Shown one piece after another: positions 1 to 9,340 of a DNA stretch of 64,000 nucleotides. Position numbers and translations under genes: made by a program. How positions within the stretch are numbered: the stretch's first letter is position 1; each line of letters begins with the position of its first letter. The DNA is from DASRDB01 sp035652815. Its GTDB lineage: Bacteria > Chloroflexota > Ktedonobacteria > Ktedonobacterales > Ktedonobacteraceae. The stretch is taken from contig DASRDB010000022.1 in assembly GCA_035652815.1 (NCBI GenBank), forward strand, positions 124,001-188,000, read 5' to 3'. The notes below the pieces were generated by a model, which saw nothing but the letters and a program-made list of their open reading frames with translations, had not been told where the DNA came from and made no database searches.

Positions 1-734
1 CGAGAGCTGTATTACTGTCGCATCTTGGTGTACTGGCCATCGATCAGGCAGATTACACTCGCACTCAGACGCTTCTCGAAGAAAGCCTGGCAATCAATAA
101 GGAATTTGGCGATACAAGTAGCATCGCTGATGACCTTTTCAATCTTGCGCGTATGTATTATTTCTCCGGTCGCGACCTCGAACAGGCCCGCAAGTTGCTC
201 GAAGAAAGTTACGCCTTGTATAGCTCCTTAGATGATAAAGAAAGCATTGCCTATTGTCTACACCTGTTTGGCCTTTTAGACTTTGAACAGGGACATATTG
301 AATCAGCACGCACACAGATCGAACAGTCGCTAAAGCATTTCCAGGAGATGAGACAAAGACACGGCACAGCTTTAGCAACTGCCAGTCTGGCAAAGATGCT
401 GGTTGCGCAGGGGGAGTATGCGCGGGCAAACGACTTCTATCGAGAGAGTATGGCCCTGGCAACCTCGGCGGATGATAAGCTCATTATTGCGCCAGGCCTG
501 GAAGGGCTGGTGCGTGTCGCAGCAAAGCTCGGGCAGTACGAGAAAGCTGCGCGATTGGCTGGTGCGGCAGAGGCGTTGCGAAAGTCCCTCCAGTTTCCAA
601 TGCCGGTGGTTGAGCGGGCAGCTTATCTGCAAACGTTAAACGAGATACGGGCCTCTCTGGGAACGCAGATTTTTGATGGACATTGGGCAAGCGGACAAGA
701 GATGGATTTGGATCAGGTTTTGCAAAATGTATGA
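1..734 (+). CDS. TPR-containing protein, C-terminal part (left end cut)
   Basis: The reading frame is open from the left edge to a TGA at 732-734, so the start lies outside the window. The visible ~243 residues are tandem helix pairs of tetratricopeptide type, for example LEESLAINKEFGD, LEESYALYSSLDD and IEQSLKHFQEMRQ. They are followed by a helical tail (AARLAGAAEALR) seen at the end of large LuxR/AfsR-type ATPase regulators. The family link is inferred from the tail only; no DNA-binding or ATPase domain is visible. No gene follows on this strand for 227 bases. Confidence 0.75.
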   Translation, partial: RAVLLSHLGVLAIDQADYTRTQTLLEESLAINKEFGDTSSIADDLFNLARMYYFSGRDLEQARKLLEESYALYSSLDDKESIAYCLHLFGLLDFEQGHIESARTQIEQSLKHFQEMRQRHGTALATASLAKMLVAQGEYARANDFYRESMALATSADDKLIIAPGLEGLVRVAAKLGQYEKAARLAGAAEALRKSLQFPMPVVERAAYLQTLNEIRASLGTQIFDGHWASGQEMDLDQVLQNV

Positions 735-961
735 GCCGCTTTCATGCTTGACCTGTAATTTCTAGACCTCTTTACGACCTCTGTGAAATTCATTAACCCC
801 GCTTTATAAGGGTCTTCCTTTACGTTAGACGCTCAATTTATCAATCCAGCCGTTTGAATATATCAACATTTTCTGGTACACTATTGCTTGGAAACTTCAT
901 TAAAAGCAAACAATCAGTTAGCAGTACTTCTCTAGCTCTCTGCTCTTTTTTGGGGGATATT

Positions 962-3900
962 ATGTATAAATGCACTGGTTGTGGCGCGGAATTGCCATTG
1001 AATGCTCGCTTTTGTGGTAGTTGTGGACGTTTAGTAGGAGCAACAGAGAACGCTCAAGAATTGACGAGCCCATCGGACGTCAATCTTTTGACGATGCCAT
1101 CAACTCCCCCCTTTTTTAGCAATCCTTCTCTGGAGTCTGATATTACCGTCCGGCACAGTGAGCCGCCGGTGAATCAGGATCAGGCATTCACCGATAAGCA
1201 GACTGATGAGAACTATCGTGTGATACCTGATTTTCCTTTACCCCTGTTTCCGGCGGGAGGTGGTCAGGCAGCGGGCAACAACGCGCCGTTTGTGCATGGT
1301 ACTCCGCAGGTAGGAGAGGTTCCTGCTGTTCAAGGGACGCCTGCTCAGGGTGCTTTGCAACAGCCCCAACCTGCTTCCTGGCAGCAACCGGCCCATCCTC
1401 AACAAGCGCCCTCGATGATGCCGCATCCCTCGTCTGTACAAGAGCAACCCCAGGGAGTTCATTTTCAGAATCATCCCTCGCCAACTCAGCCTGTCCATCC
1501 TCCTATTCATCATGATCCAAAGCATCCACACCCTCTGCGTCATCCACATCATCCACTACAGCAGACTCAGATAGGCGGGCGTAGCAAGCGCTTACGACAG
1601 GCGCATCACTCTGGCACACATACAGTAGCGGGTATCGCCACAAAGTGGATTATATTAGTGGTCACAGGTATTGTTGTACTGGTAATCAGTGGGGTGTTGA
1701 TTGTCCTCGCTTCTCCCCCAGCGCTTTCTCTCGTAGGCAGTAGTAGCGTCCCTGCCGGTGCGGTGATGCATGTGCATGGAAGCCATTTCACCTCTGGAGG
1801 TCATGTCACTTTTACTGTGGATAAAAATGTACCTGTTCATGTGGTGAACAATCCGGCGAGCGCCAGAGGTCATGCGGTACAGATGGCTGCTCTGGCTGGT
1901 GGTGCTGCCGATATTGCGCAGCTAGCGAACCTGCAGCAGCAGAGGGTAGCCTCTAATGATTCCGTGGCGGTAGGCGCGGATGGCAGTTTTGATGCCTATC
2001 TCCAGACTGGAATCGATTGGACTACCGGAAGTCATACTTTGCATGCTTACGAGAGCCAGGGCAACCACAGTGCGGATATGAGCTTTACGCTAACTACTGG
2101 TTCGGGCAAACTGGTAGTCAATCCTTCCACCTTAGATTTTGGTACAGTACCAAAGGGCAGAAAAGTTGTGCAGGCGGTACTGATCGGAAATGATGGCGGC
2201 ACACCTCTCTCCTGGAAAGCTGCCACCGACGGGTCGCAGTGGGTGTCATTGACGAACGCGACGGGGGTTGCAGTGCCACATGGGATGCTTGAGCCGCTCT
2301 ATGTCACCATTGATACGGGTTCGCTTTCTGTTGGCTCCGCAAACGCAACCATCAACATCATTCCTAAGCATGGGGCAAACATACAGGTTCCTGTGAGGGT
2401 CAATGTGGCTCCGCCGGACCCGGTCAAGCAGGCTATTCTCTCGGTGAACCCGCCGCAACTGAATTTTGGTCAGGTGGTGGTTGGCCAGCAGGGAATACAG
2501 GCGCTGTCTGTTGGCAATCTTGGCTCGTTGGGCCTTAAATGGCAGGCCAGCGCGGCTGATAGTTGGCTGACGCTCAGCACCTCTAGCGGCTCTATTCGTC
2601 CAGGAGACCTTCCCCAATCCGTACAGGTGATTGTAGATACGAGTAGCTTGCAGGCGGGTAGCTATTCGAGCAGCATCACATTCTCCTCCAATGGCGGAAA
2701 GATTGTGGTGCAGGTGACGCTAGCTGTCAAGAGCAACGGCGGTGGCTCACCCTCGCCTACTCCAACGCAGGTTGTCCCGGGAGTCTATCCTAGCGGCTTT
2801 TCGGAACCGGGCGATCCCAACTGTAGCTATGACAATACAAGTGGTTGGACCTGCCAGGCGGTCGTTGGCCTCTACGCCAATGTGCCGAATAGTTTCAACT
2901 GGACTGCCTCCGCTCCATCTTTTGGCAATACCCCTATCAGCTTTGACCCCGCCGGTGGGACACTTACCTCGGGACAAACGGCCAGAGTCACCATTTCCAT
3001 TCCGCTCGTAGCCTGTAGCGCCAGCGTCACCCTGACCTTTACGATAGCAGGGGTGACTGTTCCCGCGACCTGGTCATGCGCTACTCCTACTCTAACTGCT
3101 GATAAGACATCGTTTAATGGCAACAAGGATTGCAGCTTTAATAATGGCTGGACCTGCAAACTTAACCTCGGTACGAATTCAGGTGACCAGGGACTATTGA
3201 ACTGGTCTGCCACCAGCAGCGGTATCAATGGCATTACCATCAGTCCCGCCAGTGGGACTGTCGCTGGTGGGCGTTCTACTCCAGTGTCATTTACGGTTCC
3301 CTTTGTAGATTGCTCGTCAGGTAGCGGTGCTACCCTCACATTTACTGCCCAGGGAGCGAGTCCTGTTATAGTTAACTGGAGTTGTACTTCTGTCAGTCTT
3401 CAGGCAAGCGATATTACCGCCAATAGTGATTGTACATACAATAATGGCTGGTCATGTAGTGATACCGTTTCGCTTAACTCAAACAATCCTGGCGACCCTA
3501 CCATCAACTGGTCTGCTTCAAGCAGTATCAATGGAGTTACATTCAGTCCGGCCAGTGGCGTTGTGGCTCCTGGTCAATCAATTACTGTGTCTATATCGGT
3601 TCCGAGTATGTCCTGTCCGGCTAACGGGCAGATAACCTTTGCCGGGCAAGGGGCGGGTTCTGCCACTGTTAACTGGAAATGTAATGCGCCCACACTCTCT
3701 GTCAGCCCTTCAAGCTTTTCGGTACCTGATAACGGCTGCTCTTACACGGCTGGACAGGGATGGAGTTGCAACGTTACCATTTCGGTGCCGAATAAAGGTG
3801 ACCCGGCTAGCAACTGGTCTGTAACTGGTGGCAACGAGGGAACAAGCTTTAGCGCTTCGAGTGGGACTGTATGGGGCGGCAATCCGCAGACGGTGACGAT

Positions 3901-4672
3901 CAACATACCGGATACCGTGTGCCCCAGTCAGAGTACCTTCACATTCTCAGGCCCCAATACGGTGACAGTTACATGGAGTTGCGCGGCTCCTACGCTGCAA
4001 TCGAGTCCTTCTGGTGCGAGTACCTGTCCACAGAATAGTGATGGAAGCTTTTCCTGTACCGTTACACTCTCGTTAGCAAATGGTTCGCAGGGTGATTTGA
4101 ACTGGTCAGCATCGAGCAGTTTGAATGGGGTCACGTTTAACCCGGCGAGTGGTACGTTGAATGCTGGTGGCTCATCGCAATCTGTTGCCATCAATATCCC
4201 CTCCTCTGATTGTACCTATGGTACTTTTACTTTCCAGGGACAGAATGCAAACTCTGTCACCTACACCTGGAACTGTCAACCTGCTACTCCGCCAAAGATG
4301 TACGTATCCCCAACGGGTTTAAGTGATACCAGCGGAAGCCCCTGTAGCCTGGATTCCAGCTCCAACACCTGGAGTTGTACCGTAACCGTCTCAGAAGATG
4401 CCAATTCCTCGGGCAATCTCAACTGGTCGGTGAGCAGCAGCCTGAGCGGTGTTGTCTTTAACCCGCCAGGCGGCACCTTGTCTCCTGGTCAATCAACTCA
4501 GGTAGTCATATCAAATTTACCCTGTAGCGGAGCTACTTTCACCTTTTCAGATGGAGCAAGTTCTATCACAGTCTCCTGGTCCTGCGGAAGCTCTACAATA
4601 TTCAGGCCTGGTGAGTCTTTTGCGCCGCTCTTCCTGCTTATAATGAGCCAGCGCGATCAATGGCTAAAATGA
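962..4672 (+). CDS. Zinc-ribbon, membrane-anchored protein with BACON-like and six Cys-rich repeats
   Basis: A 1236-residue protein. The start at 962 is chosen because a GGGGG ribosome site lies just upstream and a zinc ribbon begins at once (C4, C7, C18, C21). Residues ~30-220 are a low-complexity Pro/Gln/His linker. One membrane span follows at ~229-251 (WIILVVTGIVVLVISG). The outer part carries an Ig-like segment, two BACON/ASPM-like domains (LDFGTVPKG, LNFGQVVVG), then six repeats of ~85-100 residues between about 2810 and 4600. Each repeat has a Cys pair around GWTC/GWSC, a conserved NWSAS, a PASG turn and a closing W-x-C. The topology would be a cytosolic zinc ribbon and an exported, possibly disulfide-bonded stalk. 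The function is unknown; an adhesin or envelope sensor is an inference. Confidence 0.85.
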   Translation: MYKCTGCGAELPLNARFCGSCGRLVGATENAQELTSPSDVNLLTMPSTPPFFSNPSLESDITVRHSEPPVNQDQAFTDKQTDENYRVIPDFPLPLFPAGGGQAAGNNAPFVHGTPQVGEVPAVQGTPAQGALQQPQPASWQQPAHPQQAPSMMPHPSSVQEQPQGVHFQNHPSPTQPVHPPIHHDPKHPHPLRHPHHPLQQTQIGGRSKRLRQAHHSGTHTVAGIATKWIILVVTGIVVLVISGVLIVLASPPALSLVGSSSVPAGAVMHVHGSHFTSGGHVTFTVDKNVPVHVVNNPASARGHAVQMAALAGGAADIAQLANLQQQRVASNDSVAVGADGSFDAYLQTGIDWTTGSHTLHAYESQGNHSADMSFTLTTGSGKLVVNPSTLDFGTVPKGRKVVQAVLIGNDGGTPLSWKAATDGSQWVSLTNATGVAVPHGMLEPLYVTIDTGSLSVGSANATINIIPKHGANIQVPVRVNVAPPDPVKQAILSVNPPQLNFGQVVVGQQGIQALSVGNLGSLGLKWQASAADSWLTLSTSSGSIRPGDLPQSVQVIVDTSSLQAGSYSSSITFSSNGGKIVVQVTLAVKSNGGGSPSPTPTQVVPGVYPSGFSEPGDPNCSYDNTSGWTCQAVVGLYANVPNSFNWTASAPSFGNTPISFDPAGGTLTSGQTARVTISIPLVACSASVTLTFTIAGVTVPATWSCATPTLTADKTSFNGNKDCSFNNGWTCKLNLGTNSGDQGLLNWSATSSGINGITISPASGTVAGGRSTPVSFTVPFVDCSSGSGATLTFTAQGASPVIVNWSCTSVSLQASDITANSDCTYNNGWSCSDTVSLNSNNPGDPTINWSASSSINGVTFSPASGVVAPGQSITVSISVPSMSCPANGQITFAGQGAGSATVNWKCNAPTLSVSPSSFSVPDNGCSYTAGQGWSCNVTISVPNKGDPASNWSVTGGNEGTSFSASSGTVWGGNPQTVTINIPDTVCPSQSTFTFSGPNTVTVTWSCAAPTLQSSPSGASTCPQNSDGSFSCTVTLSLANGSQGDLNWSASSSLNGVTFNPASGTLNAGGSSQSVAINIPSSDCTYGTFTFQGQNANSVTYTWNCQPATPPKMYVSPTGLSDTSGSPCSLDSSSNTWSCTVTVSEDANSSGNLNWSVSSSLSGVVFNPPGGTLSPGQSTQVVISNLPCSGATFTFSDGASSITVSWSCGSSTIFRPGESFAPLFLLIMSQRDQWLK

Positions 4673-4699
4673 ACCATTATTTAATAATGGGGATAATCT

Positions 4700-4776
4700 T
4701 GTAGGGACGCGATTCATCGCGTCCTGCTGCCTGGAACACGCACCCCAGGCAGGACGCGATGAATCGCGTCCCTACA
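4700..4776. repeat. Family A palindromic repeat, copy 1 (complete)
   Basis: Two arms of about 28 bases (4700-4728 and 4749-4776) are inverted relative to each other around a ~20-base spacer. Each arm is also a palindrome with core GGACGCGATTCATCGCGTCC. Related copies occur at 50315-50346 and inside hypF at 62289-62379. It lies between the repeat protein and the PAP2 gene and could also end transcription. Confidence 0.85.
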
Positions 4777-4897
4777 AACACCTGAATCTTTTTTTGACGT
4801 TTCTCAATGAGAGAAAATGCTCCTGTCCCACTAGCATAGTTGCGCAATGGCCGCTATAATAGCGCTACAAAAAATTTTCCAGGAGGTACCTATCCCG

Positions 4898-5575
4898 GTG
4901 GTTTCCGATCTGTTACATTTGAACTACACGCTCTTTCAGGCGATAAATGCGCCAGCAGGTTCGCACCCGTTGTTTGACCAGTTGATGATTTTTTGCGCCA
5001 ACTGGTTGATTTTCTTCTGGCCTCTGCTGTTATTGTGCGTCTGGGGCATTCCTATAAGTTGGAGCAGGCGAACGGTTGAGCCAGGAGAATCGCTGGTTCT
5101 CCAGGAACGCCGCTCTCTGGTTCTCTGGGTAGCATTTGCCTGTCTGCTTGCCTACGGTTTGAATCTGCTGCTCGAGCATTTTATATTTGAACCGCGCCCA
5201 TTTATCAGCCACAAGGTGCATTTGTTGGTTGCTCACGCGGCGGACGCATCTTTTCCAAGCGATCATACTGCCTGGTCGTTTGCAGTATTTGGTATGCTCT
5301 TGTTTGCCCTATTTTTCCTGTTCGGTGCAAGACGACGTACTATTATTCATGGCAAAAAATTATTCTCGCTCGTGTTACTGCTGATGTTTGCCTTTGTGAT
5401 AGCATGTATTATAGGGGTTGCGCGTATCTACGTAGGTGTGCATTATCCTGGCGACATTGTGGGGGGCGCAATCGATGGGATACTGGCTGCCTGTATTGTG
5501 ACAGTAGTGCGCTGGCGTCTACGCCGACCTACAGATGCAGTGCTGCGGTTTGCCCAAACAATGCGTGTCGCATAG
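4898..5575 (+). CDS. PAP2-family phosphatase, undecaprenyl-diphosphatase-like
   Basis: An integral membrane protein of 225 residues with about five or six spans. The PAP2 phosphatase signature is complete: a basic stretch with EPRPF, then SFPSDHT with the catalytic His, then RIYVGVHYPGDIVGG with the second His and Asp. BcrC-type members recycle undecaprenyl diphosphate during cell-wall synthesis; this substrate is inferred from the family. GTG at 4898 is preferred because AGGAGG lies at 4881-4886. An in-frame ATG at 4847 has no ribosome site. The Gfo/Idh/MocA gene follows 33 bases later. Confidence 0.85.
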   Translation: MVSDLLHLNYTLFQAINAPAGSHPLFDQLMIFCANWLIFFWPLLLLCVWGIPISWSRRTVEPGESLVLQERRSLVLWVAFACLLAYGLNLLLEHFIFEPRPFISHKVHLLVAHAADASFPSDHTAWSFAVFGMLLFALFFLFGARRRTIIHGKKLFSLVLLLMFAFVIACIIGVARIYVGVHYPGDIVGGAIDGILAACIVTVVRWRLRRPTDAVLRFAQTMRVA

Positions 5576-5608
5576 GATATGCTCTAAAAGTAATGAAGGA
5601 AGCGGAAG

Positions 5609-6619
5609 ATGCAGTCTACTACCTCTTTGTCGTATACTCCTGTACGCTGGGGAGTGATTAGCGTAGCAAACATTGGCGTGAAGCACGTCATTCCGGCGAT
5701 GCTTGCCGCGTCGAATGCACAGCTTGTCGCGGTTGCCAGCCGCAATCCGCAGCGCGCAATGGATATTTTTCAAAATATGCCGGATTTACGCATCTATGGC
5801 GCGTATGAGGCCCTACTTGCCGATCCAGACGTTGAAGCGATTTATATTCCGCTGCCCAATAGTTTGCATGCTGAATGGACGATTCGCGCGTTACAGGCTG
5901 GGAAGCATGTGCTATGTGAAAAACCTCTGGCGGTTACGGCTGCGCAGGGCATGACAATGGTAGAGGCTGCCCGCTCAAATGACAGACTGCTTATGGAAGC
6001 GTTCATGTATCGCTTTCACCCGCAGATTCTCTGGGCGTTGGAACAGGTGCGCAGTGGACGTATTGGCGAACCCCGGCTGGTACGTGCTTCCTTTGCTTTC
6101 GATGTGCGCCCTCGCCCGCATGATATTCGCCTGCAGGCCAACCTCGCGGGTGGCTCGCTGATGGATATAGGCTGCTATCCGGTCAATTTCTGTCGCGCTG
6201 TATTTGGTCATATGCCACATTCGGTCGCGGCGCGTGTCTATGTGCCGGAAAAGAGCGAAGTTGAGCGCGCAGTCAATGCGGTCCTGGATTTTGGTGATGG
6301 ACGCTTCGGACTGATTGACGCCAATTTTGAGATGCCTGCTCGCCAGGGCGCGGAGATTTGTGGCGAGCAGGGCAGCATCTCCATTCCTCTGCCATTCACG
6401 CCAGGGCATGTCGAGACCGAAGTGATCCTTAACCTGCAAGGGCAAACCATTCACCAGCGTATTGCGCGTGTAGACCAGTACCAGCTTGAGCTAGAACACT
6501 TCAGCGTCTGTGTTCGTACCGGCACACAGCCCGTCTATAGCCTGGACGAAAGCCTCGATAATCTCAAAACCATTGAGGCGATCTATTCCTCGGCAGATTA
6601 TTCCTGGCCGCCGTTTTAA
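5609..6619 (+). CDS. Gfo/Idh/MocA-family NAD(P)-dependent oxidoreductase
   Basis: A 336-residue protein of the usual family length. The N-terminal Rossmann fold reads VISVANIGVKHVIPAM. The family motif CEKPLAVTA carries the catalytic-type Lys, and the C-terminal alpha/beta domain contains GGSLMDIGCYPVNFCR with the conserved Gly-Cys-Tyr. Such enzymes oxidise or reduce sugars or cyclitols; the substrate cannot be read from the sequence. The start has GGAAGCGGAAG upstream. The 3' end overlaps the end of the opposing prenyltransferase gene by 4 bases. Confidence 0.9.
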   Translation: MQSTTSLSYTPVRWGVISVANIGVKHVIPAMLAASNAQLVAVASRNPQRAMDIFQNMPDLRIYGAYEALLADPDVEAIYIPLPNSLHAEWTIRALQAGKHVLCEKPLAVTAAQGMTMVEAARSNDRLLMEAFMYRFHPQILWALEQVRSGRIGEPRLVRASFAFDVRPRPHDIRLQANLAGGSLMDIGCYPVNFCRAVFGHMPHSVAARVYVPEKSEVERAVNAVLDFGDGRFGLIDANFEMPARQGAEICGEQGSISIPLPFTPGHVETEVILNLQGQTIHQRIARVDQYQLELEHFSVCVRTGTQPVYSLDESLDNLKTIEAIYSSADYSWPPF

Positions 6620-7539
6620 ACGTGAGCGATACCCCGCACAATCAACGCCACCACAATTAACAGCGCGGTCTGCACGTTGCTGTTGAGGTTGGTCGCCATG
6701 AGTTGCAGGTAATTTTTGAGATCACCGCTTGCCTTCCTCAGCCGTAGCTGCACAGGTAGGATAGTGAGTATGGCGATGCAACTGTACCAGGGAAGCGCCT
6801 GCAAAATGATGGCGAGGATAATCGTTACCGCAATGAGCAGCAACAACAGCGCCCCCGCAAAGCGCGCTCCGCGTTCTCCCAGAGCAACAACCGGCGTGAT
6901 CTTGCCAACTGCGCGGTCGGCTCGCCAGTGAAGAAAGTGATGAAAGTAAAGAACGGCGGTCGTGTACAGTCCAATGGGGAGAGCAACCAGGAACGCGGCC
7001 AGGCTCACTTTTCCCGCCTGCACATAGTAGGAGCCAATGACAGGTAGAATGCCGAACGAAATGAGAATATCCAGTTCGCCGAGTCCTCTTCCGATATAGG
7101 CGAGCCGTAAGGGTGGGGCAACGTAGAAAAAGGCCAGGAGAAAGCCGAGAACGCCGAATACAAGGACATACGGCCGAATCAGGCTCAAAAGTATGCCGCA
7201 GAGCAGCGCAACCGCGAAACAGCTCACCGCTATCAAACGATAGGATCGAAGAGAAAGCCGCTTATTCAAGAGCATATTTGAGCCAGTCACCAGCGTCTGT
7301 CCCTCTGGCATGATATCGTGCGCTGCCTGATCGGCTCCCGTGTCGAAATCGTACACGTCGTTTGTAACATTCGCGCCCAGGTGCGCTGCGAGTGCGCCCA
7401 ACAAAGTCAGGAAAAACCATCCCCATTGGAACATGCCTTCCTGTTGCCATGCCAGTACAGCGCCAACGACAACAGGCGCAAGCATCACCGGCAATGTGCG
7501 GGCGCGTGTGGCAATCAGGAACAATTTTACGTTATTCAT
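6616..7539 (-). CDS. menA: MenA-like prenyltransferase (UbiA family)
   Basis: A 307-residue multi-span membrane protein. The first Asp-rich motif is NVTNDVYDFDTGAD and the second region reads DRAVGKITP, as in 1,4-dihydroxy-2-naphthoate polyprenyltransferases, which attach the isoprenoid tail in menaquinone synthesis. The ATG at 7539 overlaps the stop of the upstream PPOX gene by 8 bases, which suggests translational coupling; the frame is also open further upstream but reads through that gene. UbiA enzymes of other pathways look similar, so the quinone assignment is family-level. Confidence 0.85.
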   Translation of the reverse strand: MNNVKLFLIATRARTLPVMLAPVVVGAVLAWQQEGMFQWGWFFLTLLGALAAHLGANVTNDVYDFDTGADQAAHDIMPEGQTLVTGSNMLLNKRLSLRSYRLIAVSCFAVALLCGILLSLIRPYVLVFGVLGFLLAFFYVAPPLRLAYIGRGLGELDILISFGILPVIGSYYVQAGKVSLAAFLVALPIGLYTTAVLYFHHFLHWRADRAVGKITPVVALGERGARFAGALLLLLIAVTIILAIILQALPWYSCIAILTILPVQLRLRKASGDLKNYLQLMATNLNSNVQTALLIVVALIVRGIAHV

Positions 7540-8008
7540 GCCCCGAATCCTCGCCTGGAATACGGAACGTGGCCTCTGTGTAGAGCGGACCACCTGTCAA
7601 ATTCGTAATCCGCAGCCAGTTGACGTGAAAAGCAACTGCTACAGTGGGAACTCGAGCAATGAAGTTTGCAGCCGTCGGTGACTTGTTCCCCAGCTTTTCT
7701 CGTATCTTGTTGGTTTCCTGCTCGTCTTCCAGAATCTCTGCCATCGCGGTGGCTTCTAACCAGACGGCGGGCTGATCTGGCCCGATGAAGATGCCTGCTC
7801 GCGCATTTTGTCGCAGGTTGGCGAGCTTGCGCGAAGTGGTGATGAAGGTGCCGTAAAGTGTCAATGTTGTTCCACCTGGGTCGATAGGGTCTTCTACATA
7901 GAAAGCGCGTGTGACAAAGGGTTGTCCCTCAGATTCGGTCGCGACAACCAGCGTATCATAATTCGCCAGGAACCTTTGTATAGCCTGTTGTGTAGGTGAA
8001 TCAATCAT
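7532..8008 (-). CDS. Pyridoxamine 5'-phosphate oxidase-like FMN-binding protein
   Basis: A 158-residue split beta-barrel protein. The pattern of strands (YDTLVVATESEGQPFVTRAFYV, TLTLYGTFITTSRKLANL, ARAGIFIG) is that of the PPOX/PNPOx family, which binds FMN or F420. The start has AGGA about eight bases upstream. It overlaps the downstream MenA-like gene, so the two are probably cotranscribed. Whether it acts on a quinone precursor is not shown by the sequence. Confidence 0.8.
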   Translation of the reverse strand: MIDSPTQQAIQRFLANYDTLVVATESEGQPFVTRAFYVEDPIDPGGTTLTLYGTFITTSRKLANLRQNARAGIFIGPDQPAVWLEATAMAEILEDEQETNKIREKLGNKSPTAANFIARVPTVAVAFHVNWLRITNLTGGPLYTEATFRIPGEDSGHE

Positions 8009-8287
8009 ATTTTTCCTGCCAGGTAATAAGCTTCTAAAAGAGGTGAGGCAAAACTCCTCTGTATATATGATAAATTCTGGTTGCCAAAGTGTGCCAGTTT
8101 CGGAATAAAGCGACTTTATACATGTTATACAGGAAATAAATCTGTTGAGTTAAATAGACAAAAGTACCGGAATTTTGATGGAATAGGAAGAAGTAAATAT
8201 AATGTTGCTACTTGTTCCCAAAAAAGGAACGTCCTGGAAAGAAGGAAGTAACGTGTTTTTTGCAGAAACGGAAGGGAATTGAATTAC

Positions 8288-9307
8288 ATGTGGAGTATCG
8301 AGCAGGCGCAAGGCCAACAGATTGCGCGTACTCGCTGGGGAACACATGAAAGTGGCTCTGCATTTGATCGCAAGAAAAAGTCCTATTTGACAGAACAGGC
8401 AAGCGAGTTTATGGCTAGCCAAAGTTTCTGTATCATAGCAGGATTAAATGTGCAAGACGAATTAGGGGCATTGATAATGGCGGGAAAACCTGGCTTTGCC
8501 CAGGCTATTGATGAACGGAGTTGCTGCATTACTCTTTCCGAACCCCTTCAAGCTGCCAGACTGGTAGATCGTCTTTTAGAAAGCTCGGCAATTAGGCGTG
8601 TTGACCGGCTGGGACTATTTTTTATTTCGCACACCACACGCGAGCGATTATGTGTGCATGGTTCGGCGATAGTGCTTCCAGGTTCCACCACACGCATCGT
8701 TGTTCAGGTCCGTCAATCGTTCTTTCATTGTTCGAAGTATATCAAAACACGTGTTCCTGGATTAACCGCTCAGGCAGTGAGAGCTAAAGCCTGGAGTCCT
8801 GAACAAATCCTGAGCGTAAGAAATGATTATCTCACCGATGTGATAGGGGCCTATCTGATGGAGCATATGCTCTGTTTCCTTTGTACCATTGATCGAGAAA
8901 ACCAGCCTGCTGTGAATCATCGCGGTGGGTCGCCTGGTTTTCTTGTGCCTATTACGCCAGGGGAGGTCTATCCACGAGGAGGCGTACTCCTTCCTGATTA
9001 TGCAGGAAATGGAGCTTTTGAAGCGATTGGCAATATATTTGAGACTGGAAAGGCGGTGCTGCTTGTCCCAGATTATGGAACGCAACTGGCAGTGAACCTT
9101 TGTGGCTCTGCCGCTGTTTTAGAGATGGATGAATTGCCATTTGAATTGCAAAACAGGTGTACCGGGGCCGAACGGGTGGTAGCGCTATCTATTGAGAGAA
9201 TAGAGGTACAACGTGGTAACTGGTCGGCTGCGCTTGAGCGGGAACGCGGGCGGATACATCATATTCAAACACATGAGGACTGGACAAACACCTGTCAGGT
9301 TGACTAG
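8288..9307 (+). CDS. Two-domain PNPOx-like flavin-nucleotide-binding protein
   Basis: A 339-residue protein. Residues ~35-165 form the first split-barrel domain (AGLNVQDELGALIMAGKPGF) and end in HCSKYIKTR, which resembles the NCPKYI motif of PPOX-class flavoproteins. Residues ~190-330 hold a second barrel starting at FLCTIDRENQPAVNHRGG. ATG 8288 is chosen because GGAAGGGA sits 11 bases upstream; a TTG nine bases earlier is possible. The H-NOX gene starts 33 bases downstream on the same strand, so this is likely the first gene of a two-gene operon. An oxidoreductase role is inferred. Confidence 0.8.
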   Translation: MWSIEQAQGQQIARTRWGTHESGSAFDRKKKSYLTEQASEFMASQSFCIIAGLNVQDELGALIMAGKPGFAQAIDERSCCITLSEPLQAARLVDRLLESSAIRRVDRLGLFFISHTTRERLCVHGSAIVLPGSTTRIVVQVRQSFFHCSKYIKTRVPGLTAQAVRAKAWSPEQILSVRNDYLTDVIGAYLMEHMLCFLCTIDRENQPAVNHRGGSPGFLVPITPGEVYPRGGVLLPDYAGNGAFEAIGNIFETGKAVLLVPDYGTQLAVNLCGSAAVLEMDELPFELQNRCTGAERVVALSIERIEVQRGNWSAALERERGRIHHIQTHEDWTNTCQVD

Positions 9308-9340
9308 TTGTTGTGTTTATTTAGATGGGAGGATAACTGT

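Noticed and set aside
854..961. A longer start for the zinc-ribbon protein at TTG 854
   Set aside because: The extra residues are unrelated to the zinc ribbon, and ATG 962 has a strong ribosome site.
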